From: Eggerthella timonensis
GTDB lineage: Bacteria > Actinomycetota > Coriobacteriia > Coriobacteriales > Eggerthellaceae
Assembly: GCF_900184265.1 (NCBI RefSeq)
Contig: NZ_FXXA01000002.1
Coordinates: 1,572,918 to 1,636,917 of the forward strand
Direction of reading: 5' to 3'
Length of the DNA: 64,000 nucleotides
Shown here: one piece after another, positions 46,633-55,564 of the stretch
Numbering within the stretch: position 1 is the first letter of the stretch
How the letters are laid out: every line of letters begins with the position of its first letter
Notes under the pieces: model-generated
The model's database searches: none
What the model was told of the DNA's origin: nothing
Seen by the model: only the letters and a program-made list of their open reading frames with translations
Program-made: the position numbers and the translations under genes

Positions 46633-46654
46633 GTTAACCCGTGCGGGGGTTAAC
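46633..46654. promoter_or_regulatory. Palindromic operator between LuxR gene and reductase
   Basis: GTTAACCC-N6-GGGTTAAC with perfect 8-bp arms. Related half-sites GGGTTAG (46657-46663) and CCTAACCC (near 46710) flank it in the 242-base divergent gap. Good candidate for the LuxR regulator. Confidence 0.6.
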
Positions 46655-46805
46655 GAGGGTTAGCGGCCGCGGTCAGCGAAATGCCCCGCTCGCCGCAGGA
46701 TTACCGATTCCCTAACCCGGAGTCCGACGCATAGCATCGTCATCGGGCCGAGCGCTGCAAGAGGCAGGGCGGCCCCAAGGAGCGCAAGCGAGGAAAGGGG
46801 ACATC

Positions 46806-48575
46806 ATGCACGACCATGCAAACCTGCACGACCAGGGAATATCACGTCGAGGATTCCTGACCGGAGCGGCGATGGTGGGCGCGGGCGCAGCGCTCGGGCT
46901 TGCCGGCTGCAGCGGCGCTTCGGAAGGCGAGACCAAGGTGCCTGCCGAAGAGGCGAAGCCGACGCCCGATTCCGGGGCGCCGACGTCCGCAGCAACCAGC
47001 CAGCCCGCGTTCCTCACGCCGCCGGATCCCATTCCGGACAGCGAGATCGTCGAAACCGTCGAATGTGACATCGTCATCTGCGGCGCGGGCATCTGCGGCT
47101 TGCCCGCGGCCATGCTGGCGGCCGAGAACGGCGCGAACGTGCACGTCGTCGAGAAGGGCAGCACGTACGGCCTGTTCCGCCTGTGCACCGCCGGCTTCAA
47201 CTCCGACGTGCAGACCAAGCTGGGGCTGACCACCGACCGCAAGGAGTTCATCACGTCGACCTGGGCCATCACCAACGGCGTGCAGGGCAGGATGTCGTCG
47301 TACGGTCTGTGGTTCGACAACTCCGGCCCCTACGTCAACTGGCTCGAGAAGATATTCAACGACAAGGGCTACCAGCTCATTCCTGCCGCATCGCTCGACT
47401 ACAAGATCACGAACGACGGCGTGGACATGCCGGGCGCGAGCCCGCTGTGGCAGGCGTTCGCCCAGATGATCTTCTTCGCGCAGGAGGACGGCGGCTTCTT
47501 CGCCACGGGCGACCCCGTCGACTGGACGGGCGTCATGGAAGCCTATGCAACCGAGAAGGGCGCCACGTTCCACTACAATTCCCCCGCCGTGCAGCTCGTG
47601 CGCGACGACGGCGGACGGTGCACGGGCGTCATCGCCAAGAACGAGTCCGGCGAGTACGTGAAGTACAACGCCTCGAAGGGCGTGCTGCTGACCACGGGCG
47701 ACATGGCTGCCGATCGCGAGATGATGGCGCATTACAACGTGTCGCTGAGCAAGATCGTCCGCTACAACATCAACACCAACGACACGGGCGATGGGCAGAA
47801 GATGGGCATCTGGATCGGCGCCGATATGGACGAGTTCGCTTGCGGCGATCTGTGGCCGTTCGCGGCCGTCATGATGGACGGCACGCTGCCCACCACGTTC
47901 GACGGCACGCACTTCTACGCCGGCGTCGCCAACCTGCCGGTGCTCATGGTGGACGGCGCGGGCCGTCGCCTCATGGCCGAGAACCTGCCGTTCCAGTCGC
48001 CTTCCATCCCGAAGCTCACCTGCACGCCCGACGGCTGCGCTTGGAGCATCTGGGACAGCGCCTGGAAGGAGAAGTTCCCCGAGGGCGGCTACATGGTGGA
48101 GGATTACACGGCGTCCAACACCCAGGAAGAGGTGGACAAGAACGTGGAGAACGGCATCACGTTCAAGTTCGACACCATCGAGGAGCTGTGCGAGCACTGC
48201 GGTTTCGACAAGGACATCTTCATGGCCACGTTCGAACGCTACAACGAGCTGTGCGAGGCCGGCGAGGATCTCGACTTCTACAAGGACCCGCTGTGGATGA
48301 ACGCCATCGACACGCCGCCGTTCTACGCCTCCAAGCACTGCTCGTCGATGACTTCGACGCGCGGCGGTCTGAAGAACGATGAGCGCTGCCGCGTTCTCGA
48401 CAAGGAAGGGCGGCCCATACCCGGCCTGTACGCCGCGGGCAACACGGCCGGCTCGTTTTACGGCAACGTGTACCCGCCCAACGTCATGGGCTCCGGCATC
48501 GGCCACGGCCAGTGCTTCGCCTGGCTGGCCGTCAAGGACATCCTCGGGTTGGACTACATCCATGCGAACATCTAG
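46806..48575 (+). CDS. Tat-exported FAD-dependent reductase (fumarate reductase flavoprotein family)
   Basis: 589-residue flavoprotein exported folded: the twin-arginine motif is SRRGFLTGAA (13-22), and LAGC suggests lipid anchoring at Cys37. After a Pro/Ser/Ala linker, the FAD-binding Rossmann site is DIVICGAGICGLPAAM with VEKG. The C-terminal FAD half-site is the block GRPIPGLYAAGNTAGSFYGNVYPPN. Fumarate, urocanate, cinnamate and the drug-reducing Cgr2 enzyme belong to this family; the electron acceptor here cannot be inferred. The cytochrome lipoprotein gene follows and would supply electrons. ATG 46806 follows GAAAGGGGACATC. Confidence 0.92.
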   Translation: MHDHANLHDQGISRRGFLTGAAMVGAGAALGLAGCSGASEGETKVPAEEAKPTPDSGAPTSAATSQPAFLTPPDPIPDSEIVETVECDIVICGAGICGLPAAMLAAENGANVHVVEKGSTYGLFRLCTAGFNSDVQTKLGLTTDRKEFITSTWAITNGVQGRMSSYGLWFDNSGPYVNWLEKIFNDKGYQLIPAASLDYKITNDGVDMPGASPLWQAFAQMIFFAQEDGGFFATGDPVDWTGVMEAYATEKGATFHYNSPAVQLVRDDGGRCTGVIAKNESGEYVKYNASKGVLLTTGDMAADREMMAHYNVSLSKIVRYNINTNDTGDGQKMGIWIGADMDEFACGDLWPFAAVMMDGTLPTTFDGTHFYAGVANLPVLMVDGAGRRLMAENLPFQSPSIPKLTCTPDGCAWSIWDSAWKEKFPEGGYMVEDYTASNTQEEVDKNVENGITFKFDTIEELCEHCGFDKDIFMATFERYNELCEAGEDLDFYKDPLWMNAIDTPPFYASKHCSSMTSTRGGLKNDERCRVLDKEGRPIPGLYAAGNTAGSFYGNVYPPNVMGSGIGHGQCFAWLAVKDILGLDYIHANI

Positions 48576-48594
48576 GAAAGCCGAGGTGCCTGAC

Positions 48595-49032
48595 GTGAAG
48601 AGGAAGAACCTGTCGATGGCGGTGTGCACGGTGCTGGCGACGGTCGCGTTGGCGGCGACGTTGGGGGGATGCGCGCCCTCGCAGCCCTCGGGCGATGCGG
48701 GCAACGGCGGCGCCGATGCGGCATCGTATCCGGTTGGCTCGCTCAAGGCCGTTCATATCGCCGGACAGCTCGACGATGCGGACGAGTATCCCAACAAGCT
48801 GTGCCTGAGCTGCCACGACCGTACCACCATCAACGCGGCGAACGAGGACTTCGGCGGCATCGAGGGATTCAATCCCCACAAGGCGCATCTCGAGGCCGGC
48901 GACTGCACCTCCTGCCACTCGGTTGACGGCACGTCGACCCTCTCCTGCAACGAGTGCCACGACGCGCCGCTGCCCGAGGGCTGGCAGAGCGCCGAGCGCG
49001 GCTCCGGCCCGCTCCACAGCCTGACGAAGTAA
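48595..49032 (+). CDS. Triheme cytochrome c lipoprotein
   Basis: 145-residue exported cytochrome. Signal peptide with lipobox TLGGC, then a linker and three CXXCH haem sites: CLSCH, CTSCH and CNECH, with further His residues (VHIAG, NPHKAH) as axial ligands. The GTG at 48595 is preferred for its GAGGTG ribosome binding site; in-frame ATG 48562 overlaps the reductase. Its location right after the flavoprotein gene, 19 bases apart, resembles the Cgr1/Cgr2 arrangement: cytochrome passes electrons from membrane quinol to the reductase. Confidence 0.92.
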   Translation: MKRKNLSMAVCTVLATVALAATLGGCAPSQPSGDAGNGGADAASYPVGSLKAVHIAGQLDDADEYPNKLCLSCHDRTTINAANEDFGGIEGFNPHKAHLEAGDCTSCHSVDGTSTLSCNECHDAPLPEGWQSAERGSGPLHSLTK

Positions 49033-49084
49033 CATCTCCTCGCTGAGCGGGCGCCGCCTCCCTCCCCAGGCGCCCGATGCGAAG

Positions 49085-49122
49085 AACGGCCCCCGACGAA
49101 CACGCCGGGGGCCGTTGCTTTC
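49085..49122 (+). terminator. Terminator after the cytochrome gene
   Basis: AACGGCCCCC and GGGGGCCGTT (49085-49094, 49107-49116) with a twelve-base loop, followed by GCTTTC. Confidence 0.75.
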
Positions 49123-49171
49123 GCGCGCCGCCGGGAGGGGGAGGCGGCGCGCGAGGATGGGCGGTGCGGGG

Positions 49172-49363
49172 CTACTTGCCGGCGACAGCGCGTCCCACCA
49201 CGTAGCCCTGCGTGTGGCAGCGGCCGAGGGAGAGGCCGGGCACCGTCATGGGGTAGTCGGGGCTGCCGAAGAAGTTGCCGACGCAGTTGCCGATAGAGTA
49301 CAGGCCCTCGATGGGCGCCCCGTCCTTGTCGAGCACCTGCATGTCGGCTATCGAGCCCGGCCG
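49172..49363 (-). pseudogene. C-terminal remnant of a second FAD-dependent reductase
   Basis: About 60 codons before a stop at 49172 encode the end of a family flavoprotein: DKDGAPIEGLYSIGNCVGNF is homologous to DKEGRPIPGLYAAGNTAGSF of the neighbour at 46806, and PGLSLGRCHTQGYVVGRAVAG is the family's last helix. No start codon, FAD-binding N-terminus or signal peptide exists upstream; the homologous part ends within about 40 bases of the nuclease gene on its 5' side. It is a deletion or insertion scar. Confidence 0.8.
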
Positions 49364-49404
49364 GCTGGAAGGCCTCGAGCGTCCGCGCGCGTCGCACGGC
49401 GTTT

Positions 49405-50529
49405 TCAGCGTCCTTCGGCCGAGGCCGCCAGCTTGCGCGGTTTCGACCAGCTCGCCTCCAGGTCCTTCGCGGTGACCAGCGAGCGGAGCAGGCGTTCTCG
49501 CACGCCGGGATTCGGCTCGCGCTCGCTCCTCGCGCGCACGTGCAGCGCCCGTCTGAGCTGGCGGGCTATCCGGTCGAGCTTTCCCGGGTTCATGACCTGC
49601 TCGCGCGTGGCCGTGATCGTGGTTATGCCGAGGCCGGTCACCTCGTTTCGCCGCTGCGCGTCTTCGGCGATGCGCTCGGGGCCCGTGTGCTCCAGATCGC
49701 TGTCGTATTCGACGGCGATCTTCGCCTGGGGCCAATAGAGGTCGCAGAGGTAGTAGCTTTTCCCGTCGGCGGCCCGCTCGTGCCGCGGGGCATCGATGCG
49801 GAAATTCAGGTACGGAAGCGGAAGCCCGTAACCGCCCAGGCGGAGGGGGAGGCACAGGACGATGGCGAGCGCCGTCTCCATGGGGGAGCCGGACGCGTTG
49901 CCGACGTAGCGCAACGCTTGGCGGGCGGTTGCGACTCCGCGCATTCCCGTGCAGGTGCGCAGGTAGGCATCGATGGCCCGAGCGGTGGTCGGGGGAAGGG
50001 GCCGTCCGTAGCTCGCCGTGCCGTCCGGTTGCAGCGTGTACAGGGCGCATAGCTCGAATCCCAGCTTCACGAGGTGGGGAAAGGGGAGGCGGGTTGCCAT
50101 GTGCAGGAAGCACAATTCGGGCGAGCACAGAAGCAAGCCGTCGTCGACGCGCACAAAGGAGCCGCTTGGCAGCGCATTCGCGTTCACGTGGCATGCGAGA
50201 TGCTTGAGGGCGTTGGCCGAGCGCTTGTCGGGCACGATCGCGTGCAGCGGATCGGAGGCGAACGCGAGCCGCTCTTCTCGAAGCGCTCGGATTTCGCACG
50301 CTCGCGGCTTGAACCGCTCGCATCCGCGCGCTTCGGCACTGCCGAAGGCCAGCGCTTCGCCGTAGACGACGCCCAGGCGATCCATCGCGAGCATGCTGGC
50401 AACACGCTCGACGTCAAGCGCGCCGGCAGGACGATGCCGCTTGGCGATCGAGGGCCCAGCGAGCGCCGCATCGAACCTTCCCGAGCGCCAACATTCCGCC
50501 GCCGTGGTGTGCGAAAGGAACAACGTCAT
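49405..50529 (-). CDS. DUF559-like nuclease-fold protein
   Basis: 374-residue protein. The N-terminal half has an AbiEi/VSR-adjacent helical pattern with no clear family. The C-terminal part looks like a PD-(D/E)XK endonuclease fold of the DUF559/VSR group: conserved Glu in SPMETALAIVL, then CDLYWPQAKIAVEYDS, the usual D...E-Y-D-S core. GGGAAGGGGCC precedes ATG 50529. GC is slightly lower than the neighbours. It lies between a reductase remnant and copy B of the 142-bp element, suggesting it came in with a rearrangement. Function (defence, transfer or repair) unknown. Confidence 0.7.
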   Translation of the reverse strand: MTLFLSHTTAAECWRSGRFDAALAGPSIAKRHRPAGALDVERVASMLAMDRLGVVYGEALAFGSAEARGCERFKPRACEIRALREERLAFASDPLHAIVPDKRSANALKHLACHVNANALPSGSFVRVDDGLLLCSPELCFLHMATRLPFPHLVKLGFELCALYTLQPDGTASYGRPLPPTTARAIDAYLRTCTGMRGVATARQALRYVGNASGSPMETALAIVLCLPLRLGGYGLPLPYLNFRIDAPRHERAADGKSYYLCDLYWPQAKIAVEYDSDLEHTGPERIAEDAQRRNEVTGLGITTITATREQVMNPGKLDRIARQLRRALHVRARSEREPNPGVRERLLRSLVTAKDLEASWSKPRKLAASAEGR

Positions 50530-50607
50530 CGAAAGGCCCCTTCCCCCGAATCTGCAGCCGGGTAAGCGCCCGCTGAAAGGACTCCATTGTACTATGATCG
50601 AACAGGT

Positions 50608-50749
50608 CATGGACAAAAACGCGAGTATTCGCTAGATTTTGCGGGCATTTCGATGGGTGGAAAAACGGGCAGTTGCATCGTGCCTGGTAGATGGCTTGTG
50701 CATTCGGTTAGTTTCAAATGAGGATAGAGAAAACTCCGCTTTTTGTCCA
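50608..50749. repeat. 142-bp inverted-repeat element, copy B
   Basis: Same length and same ends as copy A (26094-26235). The terminal inverted repeat is longer here: TGGACAAAAACGCGAG against the reverse complement of the other end TGGACAAAAAGCGGAG. TACTAT lies at 50590-50595, matching the position of TAAGAT before copy A. It sits 79 bases upstream of the nuclease gene start. The rest of the 50530-51017 gap has no gene. Confidence 0.75.
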
Positions 50750-50900
50750 CCTCTGCCGCGTCTGCGGGGGAATAGGGAAGGGCTCGCGCGCGGGTGCTTG
50801 CGAGAGCAAGCTCTACAGCAGTGCGGCGGTGAACATGGTGCGTCGGAGGAGCTTGCGGGCGGGTGGGCGATCGCACGAGTCCTCCTTTCCCAAACGCAAG

Positions 50901-50932
50901 AGAACGCGAGCCCAAGTCGGGGCTCGCGTTCT
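50901..50932 (-). terminator. Hairpin downstream of the YfcC carrier gene
   Basis: 13-bp perfect arms (50901-50913, 50920-50932) with a six-base loop, 85 bases past the stop on the minus strand. Only a broken T-run follows. Confidence 0.6.
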
Positions 50933-51017
50933 CGCAAGGACGGGTCGGCGCCGTGCGAAGGAGGACGCGGCGGCGCTGGCGGGAGGGCGAAACCGCTGGC
51001 ATCGCCCTCCCGGCGGG

Positions 51018-52559
51018 CTACATGATGAGCATGGCTGCGGTCAGCACCACCACGAGCACGATGCCGGTGACCACGATCACCTTCATCACCCACTTGAGCA
51101 TCGTTGCGTACTGCACCTTCGCCAGCGCGAGGCCGGCCAGCACGGCGCCGTTCAGCGGCGTGATGATGGCCACCAGGCCGTGGGCGGCCACGTAGATCAT
51201 GACCATGACCTCGGCCGAGAAGCCCAAACCGCTGGTCAGCGGGCCCATGATGGGCATCGCCAGCGTGGCCATGCCGGAGCTCGAGGGGATGGCGAACGAC
51301 AGCACGAAGTAGAACAGGAACGTGGCGGGCGCGAAGATGAAGGCGGGCACGCCCGACAGCGCGTTCGCGGCGTTCGTGAGGATGAACGTGTCGAGCTGCG
51401 TCTCGCCCATGATGACGGCGACGGAGCGCGCCAGCGCGATGACGAGCGCGACGCTCACCATCTCGGCGCAGCCGCCGAGGAACGTCTTCACGATGTCTTT
51501 GCCCGCGAAGCGCGCGAAGATGCCGATGACGATGGCCATGAGCAAAAACCACGCCGTGGCCTCGTTGAAGTACCACATGCCCAGCGGCACGCCGGTCAGA
51601 AACGCGCTCCAGGCGCCCGCCGGGTCGTCGACCGATCCGCCGGCCATGAAGAAGTCGATGCCGAAGTTCTGCCACGGCACGAAGCCGACGATCATGACGA
51701 CGAACGTGAGCGCGAACAGCACGAGCACGACCTTCTGCTTGCCGGAGAGGACGGCCGAGAACGCCGGGTTCTCCGCATCCTCCTCCATCTGGCCGTACTC
51801 CTTCTCGGACTCCTCCTGCTCCTGCAGCGACAGGAACGTGGAGCCCTTGTCGGCCTTGACCTTCTTGGCGTATCGCATGACGAAGAAGATGGAGATGGCC
51901 TCGGCGATGACGAACAGCACGAGGCCGAAGCCGATGATGACGCCCTGGTCGACGGCGATGCCCATGTCGGTGAGGGCGGCGGTGGCCACGCCGACGGAGA
52001 ACGGGTTCACCGTGGAGCCGATGCAGCCCGCGCCCGCGCCCAGCAGCACGACGAGCGCGCCGGTGAGCGTGTCGAAGCCCGCGGCGTACATGGTGGCGGC
52101 CAGCAGGATGTAGAACGGTACCGTCTCCTCCATCATGCCGTACGTGGAGCCGCAGATGCCGAACAGCAGCATGAGGATGGGGATGAGCACCAGCTCGTGG
52201 CCCTTGAGCGCGCGCACGAGCGTGGCGACGCCGGTGTCGAGCGCCCCGGTCTTGTTCACCATGGCCAAGAAGCCGCCCAGCACGAGCACGAACACGCACA
52301 CCTGCATGGCGCTCGAGAAGCCGAGCACCGGGGAGGTCAGGACGTCGGCGAACGACGCTCCCGTGACCTCGCTCGTGAACAGCGACATGACCACGGTGAC
52401 GAGCGCCACGCCGATGAGGCACGCCACGAGGATGATGAAGGAGTCCGGCGCGCCTTTCTTCTTCTTGCGGCGCTTCTTGCCGCCGGGCTCGGGCGCCCCG
52501 GCCCTGTCGGCGGTCGCGGTTTCGGCGGCTTCCGTCGCCAGCTTCTCGTTCTCGCTCAT
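51018..52559 (-). CDS. YfcC-family (DcuC-like) carrier
   Basis: 513-residue membrane carrier of the C4-dicarboxylate/basic amino acid anaerobic carrier superfamily. A Lys/Arg-rich cytosolic N-terminus (KKRRKKKKG) is followed by about 12 helices with family blocks LILLFGICGSTYGMMEETVPFY, GCIGSTVNPFSVG, SFAIPSSSGMATLAMPIMGPL and the C-terminal ITPLNGAVLAGLALAKV. Start ATG 52559 overlaps the amidohydrolase stop by four bases. Together they suggest import of an N-acylated amino acid or dipeptide and its hydrolysis. The exact substrate is unknown. Confidence 0.86.
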   Translation of the reverse strand: MSENEKLATEAAETATADRAGAPEPGGKKRRKKKKGAPDSFIILVACLIGVALVTVVMSLFTSEVTGASFADVLTSPVLGFSSAMQVCVFVLVLGGFLAMVNKTGALDTGVATLVRALKGHELVLIPILMLLFGICGSTYGMMEETVPFYILLAATMYAAGFDTLTGALVVLLGAGAGCIGSTVNPFSVGVATAALTDMGIAVDQGVIIGFGLVLFVIAEAISIFFVMRYAKKVKADKGSTFLSLQEQEESEKEYGQMEEDAENPAFSAVLSGKQKVVLVLFALTFVVMIVGFVPWQNFGIDFFMAGGSVDDPAGAWSAFLTGVPLGMWYFNEATAWFLLMAIVIGIFARFAGKDIVKTFLGGCAEMVSVALVIALARSVAVIMGETQLDTFILTNAANALSGVPAFIFAPATFLFYFVLSFAIPSSSGMATLAMPIMGPLTSGLGFSAEVMVMIYVAAHGLVAIITPLNGAVLAGLALAKVQYATMLKWVMKVIVVTGIVLVVVLTAAMLIM

Positions 52560-53773
52560 CGCTCGTTCTCCTTGTCGTCGCGCGCGCGGGCTTCCAGCCA
52601 GCGCAAGGCCATCGTTGCGGTCATCGCCGCGCCTTCGACGAACACGCTCTCGTCGAACACCACGCGGGAGTTGTGCACGGGGTAGCGCACCCCTTCGTCC
52701 TCTGAGCCGGTTCCCATGACGAAGTAGGTGGTGGGCACGACCTGCGAGATGACGCTCATGTCGTCGGAGCCCGAGATGGGCTTGTCGAGGATGGTGACGG
52801 GGCGGCCGGTGAGATCCTCCACGTAGCCGATCAGCTCGCTCGTGAGCGCAGGGTCGTTGTGCACGCTCGGCACGCCGCGGAGGAACCGCACGTCGACGCT
52901 CCCGCCGAAGCCTTCCGCGATGCCGCGGCACATCTCCTCCATGCGCTGTTTCAGGTGCGCGCGGGTGCCTTCGTCGATGGTGCGCAGGGTGCCCAGCAGG
53001 TGCACATCGTCGGGGACGATGTTGGCCGCCGTGCCGCCGTTGACGGCGCCGAACGTGATGACCGCCTGGTCGTTCGGGTCGAGCTCGCGCGCGATGAGGT
53101 TCTGCGCGCCGAAGAAGATGTGGCAGGCGATGTTGAACGGGTCCACCAGCTGGTGCGGGCGCGAGCCGTGTCCGCCTTTGCCGTGCACGACGATGTCGAT
53201 GTCGTCGATGGACGAGAAGCCGGTGCCCGGTCGCGTGGCGATCTCGCCCAGGCGGTAGTCGAACGGCATGAGGTGGATGGCCGTGGCGGCGTCGACGTGC
53301 GGGTTCTCCAGCACGCCCGCGTTGATCATGGCCTCGTTGCCGCAGATCTCGTCGGGCGCGCAGCCCTCCTCATCGGGCTGGAACATGAGCTTCACGCAGC
53401 CGGGCAGCTCGGCCTCGCGGCCTTTCAGGATGCGGGCGGCGCCCAGCAGCATGGCGGTATGCGTGTCGTGCCCGCAGGCATGCATGTAGTCGGTCTGGGA
53501 GGCGAAGGGCAGCCCCGTCTCCTCGCGCAAAGGCAGCGCGTCCATGTCGGCGCGCAGCATGAAGCAGCGGCCTGCCGACGGGTCGCCGATGGTGGCCACG
53601 AGGCCGCCCGGCACGATCTCTTCCGGTTCGAGACCGATTTCCCGCAGACGCTCGGCCACGTAGGCCGTCGTTTGAGGGAGGTCGAACCCGATCTCGGGAT
53701 GCTCGTGCAGCCAGCGTCGGTCGGCGACGATGTCGTCCTCCAGCGCTCTCGCTTCTTCCAGGATGGTGGTCAT
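52556..53773 (-). CDS. M20-family metal-dependent amidohydrolase
   Basis: 405-residue hydrolase of the aminoacylase/hippurate hydrolase (M20D) group. HPEIGFD, the metal block MHACGHDTHTAMLLGAARIL and FQPDEEG give the dimetal ligands and catalytic Glu; the lid domain includes GKGGHGSRPHQLVDP. The last third contains SGSDDMSVISQVVP with the final ligand His nearby in PVHNSRVVFDE. ATG 53773 follows AGGAGGCATCCTGC. It is the first gene of the operon with the YfcC carrier and diverges from a membrane LuxR gene. Confidence 0.92.
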   Translation of the reverse strand: MTTILEEARALEDDIVADRRWLHEHPEIGFDLPQTTAYVAERLREIGLEPEEIVPGGLVATIGDPSAGRCFMLRADMDALPLREETGLPFASQTDYMHACGHDTHTAMLLGAARILKGREAELPGCVKLMFQPDEEGCAPDEICGNEAMINAGVLENPHVDAATAIHLMPFDYRLGEIATRPGTGFSSIDDIDIVVHGKGGHGSRPHQLVDPFNIACHIFFGAQNLIARELDPNDQAVITFGAVNGGTAANIVPDDVHLLGTLRTIDEGTRAHLKQRMEEMCRGIAEGFGGSVDVRFLRGVPSVHNDPALTSELIGYVEDLTGRPVTILDKPISGSDDMSVISQVVPTTYFVMGTGSEDEGVRYPVHNSRVVFDESVFVEGAAMTATMALRWLEARARDDKENER

Positions 53774-53899
53774 GCAGGATGCCTCCTTCGCTTGGTCGAT
53801 CGGAATTCCCTTGGGCGTACGAAAAGGAGAATCCCGACCGGTGCGCCTGCGCCCGCTTCGGGGGCGCCTTACGAGCGGTACAATACGGAGGCGAGGCGG

Positions 53900-53914
53900 G
53901 GGTGATCGTCACCC
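53900..53914. promoter_or_regulatory. Operator palindrome between amidohydrolase and LuxR gene
   Basis: GGGTGA-TCG-TCACCC is a perfect 15-bp palindrome in the 206-base divergent gap. TATATT at 53941-53946 is a candidate -10 for the LuxR gene just downstream. Confidence 0.5.
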
Positions 53915-53979
53915 TGCTGGCGTTACGCGAGGGCGAACGGTATATTTTCTACGGTGAACGGTAGTGAAACGGGGATGAA

Positions 53980-55470
53980 ATGCACCATGCGGAACAGGCC
54001 GCCGAAGGGCGGGAAGCGGGCGCCGAGCCGTTCGATCCCGCCGCGACGCACGAGAAGCTGATCGACGCGCGCAGCCTCGTGGCCGTCTGCGCCCTGTCGC
54101 TGTCCACGTTCGTGCAGAACGGCTACGTCTACCCGCCCTTCGGCGACGCCGTGCCATGGGGGCTCGCGCTGTGCGGCCTTCTGTACGGCGCGGCGTTCGG
54201 CCTGTGGGCGCTCGCGGCCCGTCGCCTGAGCGCGCCGCTGCCGGTGAGGCCTGCGACCGCAGGCGCGCTGGCGGCTCTCGTCGCGGGCTGCGCGCTGTGG
54301 GTGGCGGGCTCTCAAAGCGGCTACGCGGGCGGGCTCGCGCTCGCAGGGGCCGCGCTGCTGTCGTGCGGGCGCACGTGGGCCGTCATCGTGGCGGGGCTGT
54401 CGCTCACGCGCCTGCGCCCGCGCGGGGTGCTCGTCACCATGGCCGGAGGCGTGTGCCTCTCCTACGCCGTCTACCTCGCGCTCGACCCGTTGCTGGCCTC
54501 CTTCGCCCCGATCGCGTCGGTCGTCTACGCGCTTTTGCCGGCGGCGGCCCTCGTCTCGGTGGCCGGGTCGGTGGCGCGGCTGCGCGACGCGCTGCCGGAC
54601 GGGGTGGTGCCCAGCGAGCTGGCGCTGACGAACCCGGGCTCGTTCCCCGGACCGTTCAACCGCCTGTTCGTGTGCATCTTCCTGTTCGAGGTGGCGTTCG
54701 GCCTGTCCATCACGTTCGATGCGGGCCCGACGGACTGGTGGCAAAGCGCTGTGTGCGGAGCAGCGCTGCTGGCGTTGGCCGTCTGGTGCGCCCGCACGCA
54801 GCGCGCATCGCGCGAGGACGCGCTGTTCCACGTATCGGGGCTGCTCGTGGTGTTCGGCTTCTTCGTGTCGGCGGCGCAGACGGCGCTGCTCGGGGCGGCG
54901 GCCCTCGGCGCGCTCACGGTGGGGGCCCAGATGTTCAGCGTGCTCACCTGGGCGACGCTCGCCATCATCGCGGCGCGCAATCCTTCGGGCGGCATCACGG
55001 CGCTCGGCCAGGGCTTCTGCGCGTCGAACCTGGGCGCCACGCTGGGCGTGGTGCTGGCCGGGATGCCGGTTGCGACCGACGCGCAGAGCGCCGATGTGCG
55101 CTTGCTGCTGCTCGCGCTCGTGGCGGCCGCGTTCGTGGGCTACGTGTGGATCGGCCTCAAGGACTTCAGCTTCTCGGCGGCCATCCGCGGCGTGAAGCCG
55201 GTGGAGGAGGTGGAGGCGCCCGCCGCACCCGAGGCGGCCATCGACACGCGCTGCGCGCACCTGGCATCCGTCCATGGGCTCACCGAGCGCGAAGGGGAGG
55301 TGTTCGCGCTGCTGGCGCGCGGACGCAACGGCGCGTTCATCCAGGAGGAGTGCCGCGTGACGCGCAACACCGCCAAGACCCACATCCGCCGCATCTACCA
55401 GAAGCTCGGCGTGCACACGCAGCAGGAGCTCATCGACCTCGTTGAAAGCGGACGCGACTTCATCGTCTAA
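53980..55470 (+). CDS. Membrane LuxR-family regulator (about 12 helices plus HTH)
   Basis: 496-residue regulator of the same architecture as the one at 45133. A polar N-terminus (30 residues) precedes about 12 hydrophobic segments (to about 400), then a Pro/Glu linker and the LuxR helix-turn-helix (430-490: LTEREGEVFALLARGRNGAFIQEECRVTRNTAKTHIRRIYQKLGVHTQQELIDLV). ATG 53980 follows GGGGATGAA. It is divergent from the amidohydrolase/YfcC operon and likely controls it in response to a small molecule sensed by the membrane domain. Confidence 0.88.
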   Translation: MHHAEQAAEGREAGAEPFDPAATHEKLIDARSLVAVCALSLSTFVQNGYVYPPFGDAVPWGLALCGLLYGAAFGLWALAARRLSAPLPVRPATAGALAALVAGCALWVAGSQSGYAGGLALAGAALLSCGRTWAVIVAGLSLTRLRPRGVLVTMAGGVCLSYAVYLALDPLLASFAPIASVVYALLPAAALVSVAGSVARLRDALPDGVVPSELALTNPGSFPGPFNRLFVCIFLFEVAFGLSITFDAGPTDWWQSAVCGAALLALAVWCARTQRASREDALFHVSGLLVVFGFFVSAAQTALLGAAALGALTVGAQMFSVLTWATLAIIAARNPSGGITALGQGFCASNLGATLGVVLAGMPVATDAQSADVRLLLLALVAAAFVGYVWIGLKDFSFSAAIRGVKPVEEVEAPAAPEAAIDTRCAHLASVHGLTEREGEVFALLARGRNGAFIQEECRVTRNTAKTHIRRIYQKLGVHTQQELIDLVESGRDFIV

Positions 55471-55564
55471 CGCTTGTCTGTCGTTGCCGCCGCGCGCCCG
55501 CGCGCCGGGCGGCGCTTGTGGTACCCTAACGCCAACGATCATGATGAAGGTAAGGAGATCCGCG

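Noticed and set aside
49172-50323. Single 383-codon minus-strand gene covering the reductase fragment and the nuclease region
   Set aside because: Only the last 60 codons look like protein; the rest is an alternate frame of the nuclease gene.
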